A stretch of 64,000 nt of DNA, taken from Lucinisca nassula. Lineage: Eukaryota > Mollusca > Bivalvia > Lucinida > Lucinidae. Positions 30,956 through 42,627 of the stretch are shown here, piece by piece. The DNA is taken from positions 94,413,221 to 94,477,220 of the forward strand of contig OY757021.1 in NCBI GenBank assembly GCA_963580285.1, in the 5' to 3' direction. Each line of letters begins with the position of its first letter. The stretch's first letter is position 1. The translations under genes and the position numbers were made by a program. The notes below the pieces were generated by a model. It saw only the letters and a list, made by a program, of their open reading frames with translations. It was not told the DNA's origin and did no database searches.

Positions 30956-33051
30956 TGGGTCATTCCACGGTACTGGTGAATTTTAGGGGTACCCCAGTAA
31001 AATCATTATTTTTTAACTGTATACATTAAGAACATACTGAGAAGGTTTTCTGATGTCATAAAGACACATTGGAGAGATAAAAAAAGATAAAATATGTAGA
31101 TTGTCATAAATGAGAAAAGAAAAAAATGAATTAATTTAACCAAAATAACCCGATTTTTTGCTTTGAATTTGTGACATTGCAATGGTGCCCTCATTTGATT
31201 GCCCACTGTAATGGTATATGCCATAGCTGTAGAAAATCGTCCATGTAATGAAGAGTTAATACATTAAGAAAGGTTTTTATGTCAAAATATTCAGTAAACA
31301 CCTCACAGACACTGAAAAATTGACTTTGTAAAATATACATTGTGCTCGTTACTATCGTGTCCCATAGTTGTTCATGAAATATTGATTTATATTAACGCAC
31401 CATCGTTCATTACACAAATATCACACGGATGTATTTCCTCTTTGACAATTAGCCTACTGTTTGCACGAAACTGAGTCAGCCTGAGGCTAGTTTGATTATC
31501 CTATTTATGGAAAAATATCCGTGTACCCTTCGTGGTGTCCAATTTGTGACGATCGTTATTATCGATCTACCCAAGTGATAAATTTGTTTATGGGTCGGAA
31601 TTTGCCGCCAAATAGAGCCATGTGACCTATTTTGTGTTTACACAAAACGCGCTCTGTGGGTTGCAAAAGGAGAATAGTCACAAACAGTAAAGGTCGTGGT
31701 GTCCACAGTTATCAGGGAAGGTGACGATCGTATGTATGTCACCGGTTGTTACGATCGAATGCCGGTTTTTGCCAAATTGGAGTTGTAAACACACTTTGTC
31801 TGCGATCAGATGAAGATATGATAATATGCGTTGTTTTCTTTGGTTATATAATGCATTTTTATCGACGATTATTTTATCACCCACAAAATATGAATACTTT
31901 AATGTCCTATGAGACACAATGTTGAAGACGCTCGTTACATTCTGGGTGTTAAATTGCTTTATGTTTTACAAATTTTGTCGAATTAATGAAAAAAAACAAC
32001 ATGCCTTCAACACTTGCAACATATTAATTGAATGACCCATAAGCGTTCGAGATAGCTTTACACTGGAGTTGAATTCATTTTATACTCTCGTTACACAAGA
32101 CTCCATAGACTTTTCCCTCGTTACTTTGGACGACAACTGAGAGATGTACACAAAATTTACTAGAAAACTCGCATTGTGTGGTGCACATTTATTTTGGAGA
32201 GCATGCTATGAACTTTCCGTTGGTTAACAGTCATAAATAGCAATAAAACAGCCTCTATGATTGATAGTATCCAAGACTATGGCTTTCCAGTCGGGTTTGC
32301 AGTGCAATGTGATCGTCACATGGTGTCCGCCTTTAGTGAAATGATGATGCCAAATAACTCAAAATTACCATTGAAAGTTAAAATATGAAAGTATATAATA
32401 CAAAATCGATACTTAATTGTATTTTAAAATGAGATTTGTTTCATTTTTCCAATTAAATTATGTTTTCTGTAGGGACACCATGTGACGAGAGTATTTTGGT
32501 GTCCTCTGAAACGAGCATCTTGTTCTATAAAAAACGTCTTAAAATTTTGCGATTTTCATGTTAATCATAATCCTATTTCTATAGTTATTTAAACTATAGC
32601 TTTATGCAATATTTAAATCAATGCCGATGATCTTTTTTATACAAGTAACGTTGGGAATTGAACATAATTAATAGGATTTGAAAGACAAAATGTCCCATGA
32701 CTGTTTTTACTTCAAACAATAAAAGTTTTGAAAAAATAAGCATTCTTTCAAATTGAAAAGACTCTCACACGTGAATACTAATGAAAAACAAACAATTTAG
32801 TGAATAAAATCAGATAAAATTGCACAAATTTGTGCACAATTGGACACCATGTGACGAGCGTCATTTTCTGCCCACAATGGAAAAAGTGAGATTTTTTTTT
32901 TCTGTACTTCAAAATACTATCTTGTCCATCTAAAAATAAGAAAGCTCAGACATGAAGTCAACTTGTAAAAGTAGTTTCAATCCATATTACCTGCGTTTAA
33001 AAAATGACCCTCGTGTCACAATTTTACTCACCAGTACCGTGGAATGACCCA
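30956..33051. mobile_element. 2,096-bp TIR element with 24-bp perfect ends
   Basis: The terminal repeats begin TGGGTCATTCCACGGTACTG and match over 24 bp; flanking TA at 30954-30955 and 33052-33053. The interior is AT-rich with dispersed GGACACCATGTGACGAG-type motifs in both orientations (about 32315, 32472, 32844; relatives at 31529 and 31700). The longest open frames are under 80 codons, so it is non-autonomous. Superfamily not assigned. Confidence 0.82.
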
Positions 33052-33173
33052 TATAATAGTGGGGTTGAAGGGGGTCAGAATTATATAGGCGTGTTTTCGC
33101 TGATGCAACACCAAATATTTTTACAGTCATAAGTCATTATTCATAGTAACATGGAAATAATACTCAAGTTTAA

Positions 33174-33378
33174 CTCTTATCATGCTGTTCACGACAACCC
33201 ATATCTTTGGAAACAGTGTAGATCCAGATCAAATGGCTTCTGAAGAAGCCATCTGATCAGGATCTACACTGTTTGACATTCAGTTTATGAATTTGTATGA
33301 ATAAATTACATCAAGTAATCTGATTGGTTCAAAGTCAGAGATGGGTGTGGCTAAAATGAATATTCAGCAAAAGAAGGG
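33174..33378 (-). mobile_element. piggyBac-type MITE pB1 (205 bp)
   Basis: TTAA at 33170-33173 and 33379-33382; CTCTTATCATGCTGTTCACG at the left, TATTCAGCAAAAGAAGGG at the right; central palindrome ATGGCTTCTGAAGAAGCCAT. Confidence 0.83.
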
Positions 33379-33491
33379 TTAAACTACATACAGAATATAT
33401 GCTGCTGATAATTGTGCTAAATAAATATTACATACAACAAAGAATTTTACCGACCATCAGTATCAGAATTGTCATAATGGGCTAAATACTA

Positions 33492-34460
33492 AACAAGAAT
33501 TCCGCCGAAGGCCATGTCGCACCTGTGGGGGCACAAAGTCACCGAACCATGACATCTAGGCCAAGGTCAAACGTAGAAGCTTGCTTTAAAATTTCCATTC
33601 TTAAATGCAAGCTTGTACTAAGTATCATTAATGAAGCTCTAATAATTCCTGAGAAATGAACTTAACGGTTAGGATGAACGCTAGGGTAGTAGCAATATTT
33701 TACAAAGTCAGTGAACCATAAAATGTAGGTCAAGGTCAAATATGGATGCTTGCATTTAAGTTGCCATCTCCAGATACAAGTTTGTACCAAGTATCATTAA
33801 TGAAGCTCTTATAGTTCTTGAGATATTAACTTTACCATTTGGGTGAACGCTAGGAAGGTTGGAATATTTTACAAAGTCAGTGAACCATAAAATGTAGGTC
33901 AAGGTCAAATATGGATGCTTGCATTTAAGTTGCCATCTCGAGATACAAGTTTGTACCAAGTATCATTAATGAAGCTCTTATAGTTCTTGAGAAATTTAAA
34001 CTTGACCATTAGAGTGAACACTATAGGGTGGTCGCAATATTTTACCAAGCTTATGAACCATGAAATTTAGGTCAAGGTCAAATATGGATGCCTGCAGTTA
34101 AGTTGTCATCCCCAGATTCAAGTCTGTACCAAATATCATTATTGAAGCACTTTTAGTTCGTGAGAAATAAACTTGACCATTAGGGTGAACGCTAGGGTGG
34201 TTGCAATATTTTACAAAGTCAGTGAACCATAAAATGTAGGTCAGGGTCAAATACGGATGCTTGCATTTAAGTTACCATCCCCAGATACAAGTTTGTACCA
34301 AGTATCATTAATGAAGCTCATTGTTCTTGAGAAATAAACTTGACCATTAGGGTGAACGCTAGGGTGGTTGCAAATGTTGACGCCTTGACAAACGGAAGAA
34401 CGAAAAAATGGATGGAAAACCGGGCACCTATATCGTGCCATGCTAATAGCAGGCGCGACA
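33492..34460 (+). mobile_element. Helitron-like element C2
   Basis: ACAAGAATTCCGCCGAAGGCC with GTCGCACCTG at the 5' end; GCACCTATATCGTGCC...AATAGCAGGCGCGAC at the 3' end; about five ~170-bp units as in C1. The tail lacks C1's CTTAAG insertion. Flanks are ...ATACTA and AAAAATCATTG, again an A-run with no evident duplication. The GATGCTTGCATTTAAG-based open frames on the minus strand are satellite echoes shared with C1. Confidence 0.8.
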
Positions 34461-34734
34461 AAAATCATTGCTTAACATTTTAACCATTTCCTACCCTGTC
34501 ATTGCTGTCATTTAAGCAGTCTACAGTGTGAACATTCTCAGGCATTATCAATTCTATTTAATAACATGCAGAGCATATCTTCTCTTGAATATATCCTGTA
34601 TATCCTTCTCTAACTCCTCAGCCCAAAATTCACAAAATATTTTCTTGAACTTTCAAAGCTCACTTTATCATTTTCTACATCAAATCACCGTAAACAACAA
34701 AGAGCAATGTCTAACAAGATGTGTTTTGTAGGCA
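34461..34734. other. Gene-free unique stretch
   Basis: AT-rich. The 67-codon frame at 34528-34731 has no recognisable motif and no supporting splice context. Confidence 0.35.
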
Positions 34735-35277
34735 CAAACATGTCCCCGGGGAAAGGTTAATTTTTTCTTTAAAATAGGTCACAGGTCAAGGTCAATGTCA
34801 CAGGTTAAAATTTGTAGCATGGGTGGGAAGCCCTTGTCACAAGGAACCTACATGCCAAATATGAAGGCTCCACCTGAAACGGTTCAAAAGATATGACCAG
34901 TGTTTTTTTCTTTAAAGTAGGTCACAGGTCAAGGTAAACAATTTTTGTATGAGTGGGAAGCCCTTGTCTCAAGGAACATACATGCCAAATATGAAGAATC
35001 TATCTGAAACCATTCAAACATTTTGACCAATGTTATTTTTTTCTTTTAAACAGTAGATCTGAGGTCAAGCTCAAGGTCATAGGTCAAAATTTTTTGCATG
35101 AATGGGAACCCTTGTCACCAGGAACCTACATGCCAAATGTGAAGAACCTTTCTGAAATGGGTCAAAAGTTATGGTCAATGTTAAAGTTGTCCAACCAACA
35201 AATAAACAAATCAACAAACAAACCAACAAACACAGACAGGGCAAAAACAATGTCCCCGCTATCGCTACTGGGGACAT
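34735..35277 (+). mobile_element. Helitron-like element I
   Basis: The 5' end is ACAAACATGTCCCCGGGGAAAGG (hairpin CCCCGGGG); the 3' end is ATGTCCCC...GGGGACAT followed by AAAA. Three ~150-bp units carry AGGTCACAGGTCAAGG, GTGGGAAGCCCTTGTC and ACATGCCAAATATGAAG. Same plan as the others with its own satellite and AACAAACCAACAAAC tail. Confidence 0.7.
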
Positions 35278-35461
35278 AAAAATAGGATGCAGTGTTCCGT
35301 AATATTTAACAGCTTGTGAAACTTATTTAACAGGGTAAAAGCTGGTACCATACATTGTCACTGAAGGTCGCCCAGTGCGGTCTGCTAAGCTGTCGACGAG
35401 AATCACCTACGGAGGCGAAAGGGTTAACTGTTAATTTATAAGCTTACATATGAGTGACACC

Positions 35462-35530
35462 AAGGTATGGTGTGTGTAGTCTTTGGAATCTCCTCAATGA
35501 GGCAATTCTAATGACTACACACAACAAACC
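35462..35530. repeat. ACTCATT-type hairpin
   Basis: GTGTGTAGTCTTTGGAATCTCCTC pairs imperfectly with GAGGCAATTCTAATGACTACACAC. Same hairpin class as in T2 (11007-11065) and at 20329, 47969 and 56617. Confidence 0.6.
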
Positions 35531-35627
35531 TTCATTTGATAGAAAATCCTAAGGATATCCTTAAAAGATACTTTTGTGCCTTACGACCTGACACTATGAC
35601 TATAAACCTCAGTATGATGTTTTTGAG

Positions 35628-35782
35628 GTTACGTCCCACCACCAACTAACACCATATGGAGACAGGAACTTCGGACCTTTAAAGACTCATCCGACGGTCT
35701 GCAGAAGCCTGAAGTCGATCCTACGACCCCTGGTTTGCAAGGCGAGTAGCTTAACCACTACATCATGGCAGCTTCTAAAATC
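35628..35782 (-). mobile_element. tRNA-derived SINE S3, minus orientation
   Basis: In reverse: GATGTAGTGGTTAAGCTACTCGCC (A-box-like), GGTCGTAGGATCGACTTC (B-box-like), then GGATGAGTCTTTAAA and GTTGGTGGTGGGACGTAACC. Related to the copies at 57552 and 58306. Confidence 0.65.
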
Positions 35783-35811
35783 TCAGTAGTTCGAACTAAC
35801 CCTATCTTGAA

Positions 35812-36032
35812 AACATTTTCCCATTATACTTTCATTATTTTATGTTGGACAAGTCCATTTTTCTTATAAGTATGCAAGGCCTATTTCTTTTTTTCTATTC
35901 TATTTGTGACGGAAAATTCTGTTAGCAAACAGAACAGGCCCTGATCAGATGCGGCTTTCTGCAGGGTCTGATCTGGGTCTGCACTGTTTTCCAAGCTACC
36001 CCTTTAGGGGTTTCCCGCAATCAATGGGTTAA
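35812..36032 (+). mobile_element. MITE pB3, diverged
   Basis: TTATGTTGGACAAGTCCA, TTGTGACGGAAAATTCTGTTAGC, ACAGGCCCTGATCAGATGC...GGGTCTGATCTGGGTCTGC, and end GGTTTCCCGCAATCAATGGGTTAA. The left 30 bp are diverged. Confidence 0.7.
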
Positions 36033-36457
36033 TGTAGATTCTTCAAAAATTGTTTGTTTACCAATTTTTATTCAGTATAACACCTTTAACTGCGACTTAG
36101 AAGACTTTAAGAAAACATTTTCATCGTTACTTAAATAAGTTTAAATTAAAAGCTAGGACACAAGATACACATATATTGAAATTCTGATCATTAAGCTGCA
36201 GGAGTGCTTTCTTAAAATCATTAAATCAATATATATTCTTTATTAACCCATCAAGCACTATGGGAAATTCTAGAGCAGATGACAAATGATTTTTATTTTC
36301 TTATTTTTCAGAGAAAACAAAGCTTGACATTTCATGTGAATCAGAAATGTTAATCATCTGCCCACATGTAATTTCAAAATAGAGGTGAAATCGATACAGT
36401 TATCTCACACCTCAAATCCAAGGTGCTAAAGGAAAGAAACACAAACATTATTAAAAA
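36033..36457. other. Gene-free unique stretch
   Basis: AT-rich; no repeat family or exon-like frame recognised. Confidence 0.35.
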
Positions 36458-38230
36458 CCCCTGCGAAATTGTTCTTGAACTGCTCTTAATAGTTCTTAAT
36501 CTGTTCATACAGGTTTTCAATTACACTTGTACTTGAACTATTCAAGAACACATTCTAGGAACAGTTCAAGAACTTTTTAAGAATTTGTGACATTCTTGAA
36601 CTATTCTTAACTTTTCTTTAACATTTTAAAGACTTTTCTTGAACAACATGATGACTCTGATGTTCTTGAATTTGTTCTTGTTTACTTCAAAGACTTTTCT
36701 TGAACAAGTTGTAATGACAGGTGTTCTGAAACTGTTCTTAAATTTGTTCTTGATTATTTCAAAGACTTTTCTTGAACTTGTGAAACTTTTCTTGAGTTTT
36801 TTTTTCCAAGAACATTTTATGAACAGTTTCAGAAATATGTCACATGATTGATGATGTCATTCAGATCTCAGCTTTCATTGGTCAGTTTTCCAACTTTTCT
36901 TTTCGAAATGGCTTCTACTTTGATGTTAGGGTAAGCAAAATGATTTTGATTTTCAAACGTTTTCATTTCTGATTATTGATTAGCCTCTTTTTGCCAAAGA
37001 CTTCTTTCTGACAGTTTCTAAGATTTGTACATGTAGGCAGCTGCATGTAGGTGTTTTTGTTAAATATGGTTGAGCAAATGTTTAAATCTACTGCTGTCCA
37101 CATGTCCACATGGCAGCATCATTTATCTGATGTGTGGGTGGGGTATAATTTCTTCCTGCAGCCCAAGATGAGCCCATCAATGACACAGGGTCTGATCAGA
37201 GCCTTTGCTGTGTCCTCCGTGTGTAAAAAGGGTCTAATTTTCTTCATGTAGATGGCTAACTGAGCAAAGACTCTGATCAGCATGGGCAGTGCCAGGGCTT
37301 ATCTGAGTCTGGGCTTGACACACATGCGATTTTTGTCACATTTGTTAGCCCATAAAATACAATATCTGGTATTATAAAGTGAATCAACATGATTGGACAA
37401 TGTCTCATGTAAAAGAATGACAACCCTACCTTGCTGCATTTATGAGTTACCTGCACTTGCCAAAATTCTGTGTCCAGGCCAAAATTCTTTGACCATTGGA
37501 CTGATATGATTTATGATTTGAACTTCACTGGTGGATTCAACAACATGGGACAATATGGCTTTCACAAGAATGGCAACTCTACCTTACTAAATTAATGAGT
37601 TATCTGCCCTTGCCAAACTTTGGTGTCTACTGTTTAGACCTACTCCTCATAAAAAAGTATGCAATGGCATATATTGATTAAGAGCAGTTCTTGAACAATT
37701 CTTGATCAGTTCAAAATGTGAAGAACAGTTCAAGAACACCTGTTCTCAAAGTGGTTGAAACATGTTCTTGATGTATGCAAGAACTATAATGTTCTGGAAC
37801 AGTTCTTGATCGGTTGAAGAACTAATGTTTTCTCTTGAAATGTTCAAGAAATGTTCATGAGCTGTTCTTGAAGTGTTCACGAACATTTTAAGAAATTTTA
37901 AATTGGATGATTTTTAAGAACATGTGTTCTTGAATTTTTAAGAACAATGTATTCTTGAAAAGTTCTTAAAGATTGTTCTTGAATAGTTCAAGAACAAAAG
38001 TTCTTTAAAGAGTTCAAGAACTGTTCTTGAACTGTATGAGAACTTAATTCTTGAACTGTTCAAGAACATTTTTCATTACTTGTTCTTAAAAATTGTCCAT
38101 ATTAACATTTCTTAAAATGTTCTTGAACCATTCTTGAACACTCTAAGAGCAATTCATGTCTAGTTCTTGAACTTTTTTCTTGAACTGTGAAAGAACTTTT
38201 CTTGAATTGTTCTTAAAAATTTTGCTGGGG
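36458..38230. mobile_element. 1.77-kb element built of TTCTTGAA/TTCAAGAA motifs
   Basis: Two blocks (36468-36850 and 37680-38210) are saturated with GTTCTTGAAC/GTTCAAGAAC-like palindromes; I count at least 20 exact TTCTTGAA or TTCAAGAA octamers. The outer ends are imperfect inverted repeats: CCCCTGCGAAATTGTTCTTG at the left, and CCCCAGCAAAATTTTTAAG reading inward from the right. The middle (36851-37680) lacks the motif. The motif TTCnnGAA equals the core of heat-shock elements. No convincing target duplication is visible, and no coding frame. Confidence 0.6.
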
Positions 38231-38675
38231 ACAACTTTACCATAATGAAAATACAAAATTACAAAATATTTGAATATCTCCATAAATGAATGTCATCTCG
38301 AGCTAAGGATTCGTTCCATTGAAACTGTCGTTATAACAAGTTTTATCATTATATGGAATGTCGGTATAAAGAGGGTTGACTGTATTTGAATTCATTGAAT
38401 ACATACATGTATTTAATATGTAGTTTGATATCTATATGTAGAACTGAATCTGACCAAGATGAAAATGAAAGTGCAAAACTTAACAAGGACTGATCATGAA
38501 CGTAAGGCATTTCTCCACCGAAAATGATTCTTGACACTTATTATAAATGTGTCTCATGGACAACCAGGGAAAATTAGCTGGAGAACCCATAAAACATGTT
38601 CAGAATAGGTTTCCCGGATTTTATAGTGTGATTGCATTGATCCATCAATACACATTTTTGAACAATGTTGTACAT
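38231..38675. other. Gene-free stretch with solo TIR-like end
   Basis: Around 38336-38392, AACAAGTTTTATCATTATATGG...GTCGGTATAAAGAGGGTTGACTGTA resembles one end of a TA-type MITE; I do not see its partner. The 86-codon frame at 38554-38814 runs into the palindrome and is not called. Confidence 0.4.
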
Positions 38676-39345
38676 TTGTAGATTGCGCAGCGTGAGAAAT
38701 CAATCTTTGAAGCATCAAGCAAACTTGAAACAGAAAATATTCCATTTCTTTCTTACTATTTTTTCTGACAGAAAAAATAGTAAGAAAGAAATGGAATATT
38801 TTAATGTTGTACATTTGTAGACTGCGCAGCGTGAGAAATCAATCTTTGAAGCATCAAGCAAACTTGAAACAGAAAATACCGTATTCGACCTATTTACCGC
38901 ACTGTGCGCTTAGTTTTTTCACAATTGTATGAAAATATTGTGGTGAAAAATCTACCTAATAAGCGCACACTCAATACGAAAAAAATACGAAAAAAAGGCT
39001 TCCGATATGATTATTTTATGGAGTTGAATTTCAGCATAGTGATTCACCACATATACATATGATTGTCTGGGTCAAAGATGCAGCAAAACTCAATATGAAT
39101 TTGTTGGGATGTTACTGTAAAGTGTGCGCTTGTGTATTTTTTCCAGAAAAAGCTTGGGTGTGCGCTTATAGGAGCATGTGCGGTAAATAGGTCGAATACG
39201 GTATTCCATTTCTTTCTTACTATTTTTTTCTGACAGAAAAAATAGTAAGAAAGAAATGGAATATTTTCTGTTTCAAGTTTACTTGATGCTTCAAAGATTG
39301 ATTTCTCACGCTGCGCAATCAACAAATGTACAACATTGTTCAAAA
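38676..39345. repeat. Duplicated palindromic element with a nested MITE
   Basis: The left arm (TGTACATTTGTAGATTGCGC...AAACTTGAAACAGAAAATA) and hairpin ATTCCATTTCTTTCTTAC.../GTAAGAAAGAAATGGAAT occur at 38676-38800. The whole unit repeats from 38802, this time with the full right arm to about 39345, ending TGCGCAATCAACAAATGTAC. In the second copy the arm is split by T1 (38879-39201). The first copy reads GAAAATATTCCATTT without interruption. A 144-codon frame on the minus strand (39044-39478) is a product of this symmetry. Confidence 0.82.
38879..39201. mobile_element. TA-type MITE T1, complete (323 bp)
   Basis: TIRs CCGTATTCGACCTATTTACCG (left) and CGGTAAATAGGTCGAATACGG (right), flanked by TA (38877-38878, 39202-39203). 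The duplication is confirmed against the uninterrupted copy at about 38737. Inside, GTGCGCTTA-type repeats lie subterminally on both sides. A second copy is cut by the window start. Confidence 0.88.
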
Positions 39346-39650
39346 TATTTCCTGAATATTTTCTGAAAATTTCAGAGAAAATCCAGTTTGATATTTCATG
39401 TGTACCACCAACCTGATCAAATTCACACGAAACATCAGTCGTATTTGCTCGGAAAAATAAGAAAGCCAATTTTTGCAAATGCTGTTTGCTTCAGTTGTTC
39501 AATCCCCTGAGCCTCTTGTCTGACTTATATCAGTTTTGAGAGTTTGTAGGGCATTAAAATCAGGAAGAGATATGTTGGGTGCTATACTGGGATGCCAGGA
39601 GTTGTCTGGGGCAGAAAATAAACTGCAAAATAATTCATGCCCCTGTTTAA
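39346..39650. other. Gene-free unique stretch
   Basis: AT-rich, no repeat or exon signal recognised. Confidence 0.35.
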
Positions 39651-39878
39651 CCCATTGTATACTGGTGGAATCTTCCATTGCTAATATGTTGGACAAGCCT
39701 AGAGCTGTTTGTCATATAAGGGGTGGTAGGCCTATTTTTTGGTTTTATTCTATTTTTGACGGAATATTTTGTTAGCAAATAGTGCAGGCCCTGATCAGAC
39801 GCCACGTTCTGCGGCGTCTGTTCTGGGCATCCACTTTTTGCCAAGTTACCCCTTTAGCGGTTTCCTGTATACAATGGG
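39651..39878 (+). mobile_element. MITE pB3
   Basis: TTAA at 39647-39650; decayed TTTA at 39879-39882. CCCATTGTATACTGGTGG, GTTGGACAAGCC, TTTTTGACGGAATATTTTGTTAGC, palindrome CAGACGCCACGTTCTGCGGCGTCTG, end GTATACAATGGG. Confidence 0.78.
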
Positions 39879-40002
39879 TTTAGCCAGAGCTTTTATATGT
39901 GAGTAAATTATACTCTGAGTAGATGCACCCTATACTTTCTGCACAAGCCACCCTAAGAGCATCAAGACACTTTTTTTTGTCATTTTTCAGAGGAAATCAG
40001 GC

Positions 40003-40373
40003 TTAGGAAGCCTTCATGCGGACTAAACAAAATTAGATTATACCGCAACAGAGGTAAGGGCGAGGATTATGGCCATGTTAAATCTATTTAAGCCCCCCAG
40101 TGGAATTCTTTCCACTAACCATTCCAAGGCGGTTCTTCTGTGGTGGTTTATTTATGTTGTTGTTTGTTACTGTGTGTATCACTTGTGTCGTTTTGTTTTG
40201 GATGGCCATTTGGCCATTTTGTGGGAAAGTACCTGTCCTTATCGCCTTCCTTTGTTTAGGTTTCCATTATGGTCTGGTCGGTTCATGTTTGTGTTTCTTT
40301 CCCTTTGGTGTCTTTGATGGGTGGAGTAAGTTAATTGTATTTATTCCTGATCTTTGTTTTACTTCTACTTTGA
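40003..40373 (+). mobile_element. Retroposon R, 5'-truncated copy
   Basis: Matches the reverse complement of 61217-61745 from GAAGCCTTCATGCGGACT to the shared 3' end GATCTTTGTTTTACTTCTACT. All three copies (see 61217 and 63250) stop at that same 3' end but start at different points, the pattern of 5'-truncated retroposition. The open frames of 82 and 122 codons here are not conserved in the longer copy, so I do not call a protein despite their hydrophobic look. Confidence 0.65.
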
Positions 40374-40860
40374 GATTCCATGTGAATCATCTAGAGTGGA
40401 TCAAAGAAATTGTTTGCCAGCATCTGTATCTTCATAACAAAGTTATCTCTACTGGTCTGTGGGGCTGAAAGGGTTGGCCATGTGCATACAATGGCCTTCA
40501 AGCTTTAGCTATTAAGACACTGACAAAAATGTATCTAAAATGAAATTCTAAAATATATTTTTGGTTACTTGCAAACAGTGTGGACCTAGATCAGACCGCT
40601 CCTAGAGGAGAATTCTGATCTAGGTCCACAATGTTTGCAACAATGAATTTCAAAGTAATCAGCAATTTTTAAAGCAGATGGCAACTGCTGTGATTGGCAC
40701 TTTAAGGGCTGAAAGGCGAATGGGTGCACATACCGGGAAGTAACTCTTTAAAATGTATTCTTGCCTTCAAAAATCACATCCTTCAAGAGTAGACCCCAAT
40801 TTCAGCGGGGTTGATGAACAGGAAAGCAAGCAGGATGTTTTCGAAGTTGACTACCTTGTA
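40374..40860. other. Gene-free stretch with MITE-core palindrome
   Basis: The only feature is 40570-40641: GCAAACAGTGTGGACCTAGATCAG.../CTGATCTAGGTCCACAATGTTTGC, around GCTCCTAGAGGAG. Confidence 0.5.
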
Positions 40861-42627
40861 AACTAAAATCCTGGCAGCACTTCTGGGTCAAATGTTTACA
40901 GTTTTCAAAGGGGCATAACTCCGCTAATAATTTGTTGACCAAAACCCAAAATCAATATGCACTGCTCTACATCATGGTCAAACTATATATCAAGTTTCAG
41001 CTTGATCGGACGTAAAATGTAGAGAAGTTATCCGGATACAAAATGTTTACAGAAATTTTCAAAGAGCCAAAACTCAATAGATATCTGGTGGACCATAACC
41101 TTGAAACAACATCATGGTCTAACTGTATATCAAGCCACCGTCAGCTTGATCAAATGTTAACTGTAGGGGGAGTTAGCCAGAAACAAAATGTTAACAGAAA
41201 TTTTCAAAGGGGCATAACTAAGTATTTGGCAGACAGTAACCTTGAGACAATATGCTCTGCCCCAAATCATGGCCTAACTAAATATCAAGTTTCAACTTGA
41301 TGGGATGTAAACTGTAGGACAGGTTAGCTAGAAAGAAATGTTTACAGAATGTTTCAAAGGGGCATAACTGCATTAATATCTAGTAAGAACAACGAAAAAA
41401 TATGTGCTGCTTCACATCATGTTCTAGCTAACTGTATATCAAGTTTTGTCTTGATCGGTTCTAAATTGTAGGAGTTAGCCAGTTTTGCTTGTTTTACTGG
41501 AGGTTTAATGTCCCCATCAACACTGTAAAGGTCATTTTGGAGACGTTGCTTCCAGTTTTGTGGGACTTTTACCCGACATTGAGATGAAGTGACATCTCAA
41601 GCCCTGCCGCACAATGAAACCAATAGGGTTTATAAGCATGTACGGGCCGACTCGCACGGCTTTGCCTGGGCAGGCTTAGATCCCCTTAAGTGGTTTACCA
41701 GTACTCATGTGCGGGTCGGTTTCAGTGTGCGTGGAAGCATCATGCAGCCCATATATTTCTTCAAGCCCCGATGGGCGGGGGCCGTGGAGTAAGCCAGCAA
41801 CAAAATGTTTACAGAAGTTTTCAAAGGGACATAACTCTGCTAAGATTTGGTGGACATTAACCACAAAACAATAAGTGCTGCCCCACATCAAGGTCTAACT
41901 ATATATCAAGTTTCAGCTTGATCAGATGTAAAATGTAGTAGTAGTAATGTTTACAGAAATTTTCTATAATTACTTGGTGGACTATAACTTCTAAAACAAT
42001 ATACCCGGTAAGCTGCCCAACAACATGGCTTTACTGTCTATCACTGTCAGCTTGACCGAATGTTAACTGTAGGAGTTTGCCAGAAACAAAATGTTTATAA
42101 AAATTTTCAAAGGCGCATAACTCTGTTAGTATTTGCTGGACTGTAGCCTTGAAAAAATATGCACTGCTCCAAACCATGGTCTAACTACATGCATGTATCT
42201 TTCAGCTTGATCAGATGTAAATTGTAGAACGACAGGTTTACAGAAATTTTCAAAAAGGCAGAACACTATTGATATCTAGTGGGCTGTAACCACGAAACAA
42301 TAATTATGCTCTGGTCCAACTATATATCAAGTGATCTAAATTGTAGGAATTAGCCAGAAACAAAATGTTTACAGAAGTTGTCAAATGGGCATAACTCTGC
42401 TAATATTTGGTGGACCATAACCTCAAAACAATATGTGCCGCTCAACATGGTCTAACTATATATCAAGTTTGAGCTTAATCGGATGTAAAATGTAGGAGGA
42501 GTTATCCAGAAACAAACTGTTTATAGAAAATTTCAAACAGGCATAACCCTGTAAATATTTAGTGGACTGTAACTTCGAAACAATATGTGCGGCTCCACAT
42601 TATGGTCTAACTACATGTGTATATATT
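40861..42627 (+). repeat. ~155-bp diverged tandem array, probable Helitron-like core
   Basis: About ten units share CAAAATGTTTACAGAAATTTTC, AAAGGGGCATAACTCTGCTAAT, GGTCTAACTATATATCAAG and AGCTTGATCGGATGTAAA. Interrupted by a SINE at 41483-41787. No terminal hairpins recognised. Confidence 0.65.
41483..41787 (-). mobile_element. SINE S1, nearly full length, minus orientation
   Basis: Begins with the tail complement (TTTTGCTTGTTTTACTGGAGG), ends CTTCAAGCCCCGATGGGCGG. Flanked by AGTTAGCCAG (41473-41482) and AGTAAGCCAG (41788-41797). The array's own uninterrupted units read GGAGTTAGCCAGAAACAAAA, confirming the insertion point. Confidence 0.85.

Noticed and set aside
39044..39478. 144-codon open frame, the longest in the window
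   Set aside because: It reads through MITE T1 and the palindromic arm, both non-coding repeats; similar peptide pieces appear from the opposite arm by symmetry.
40100..40468. 122-codon hydrophobic open frame resembling a small membrane protein
   Set aside because: It lies in retroposon R; the longer copy at 61217-61745 does not keep the frame, so it is a chance frame in a non-coding repeat.
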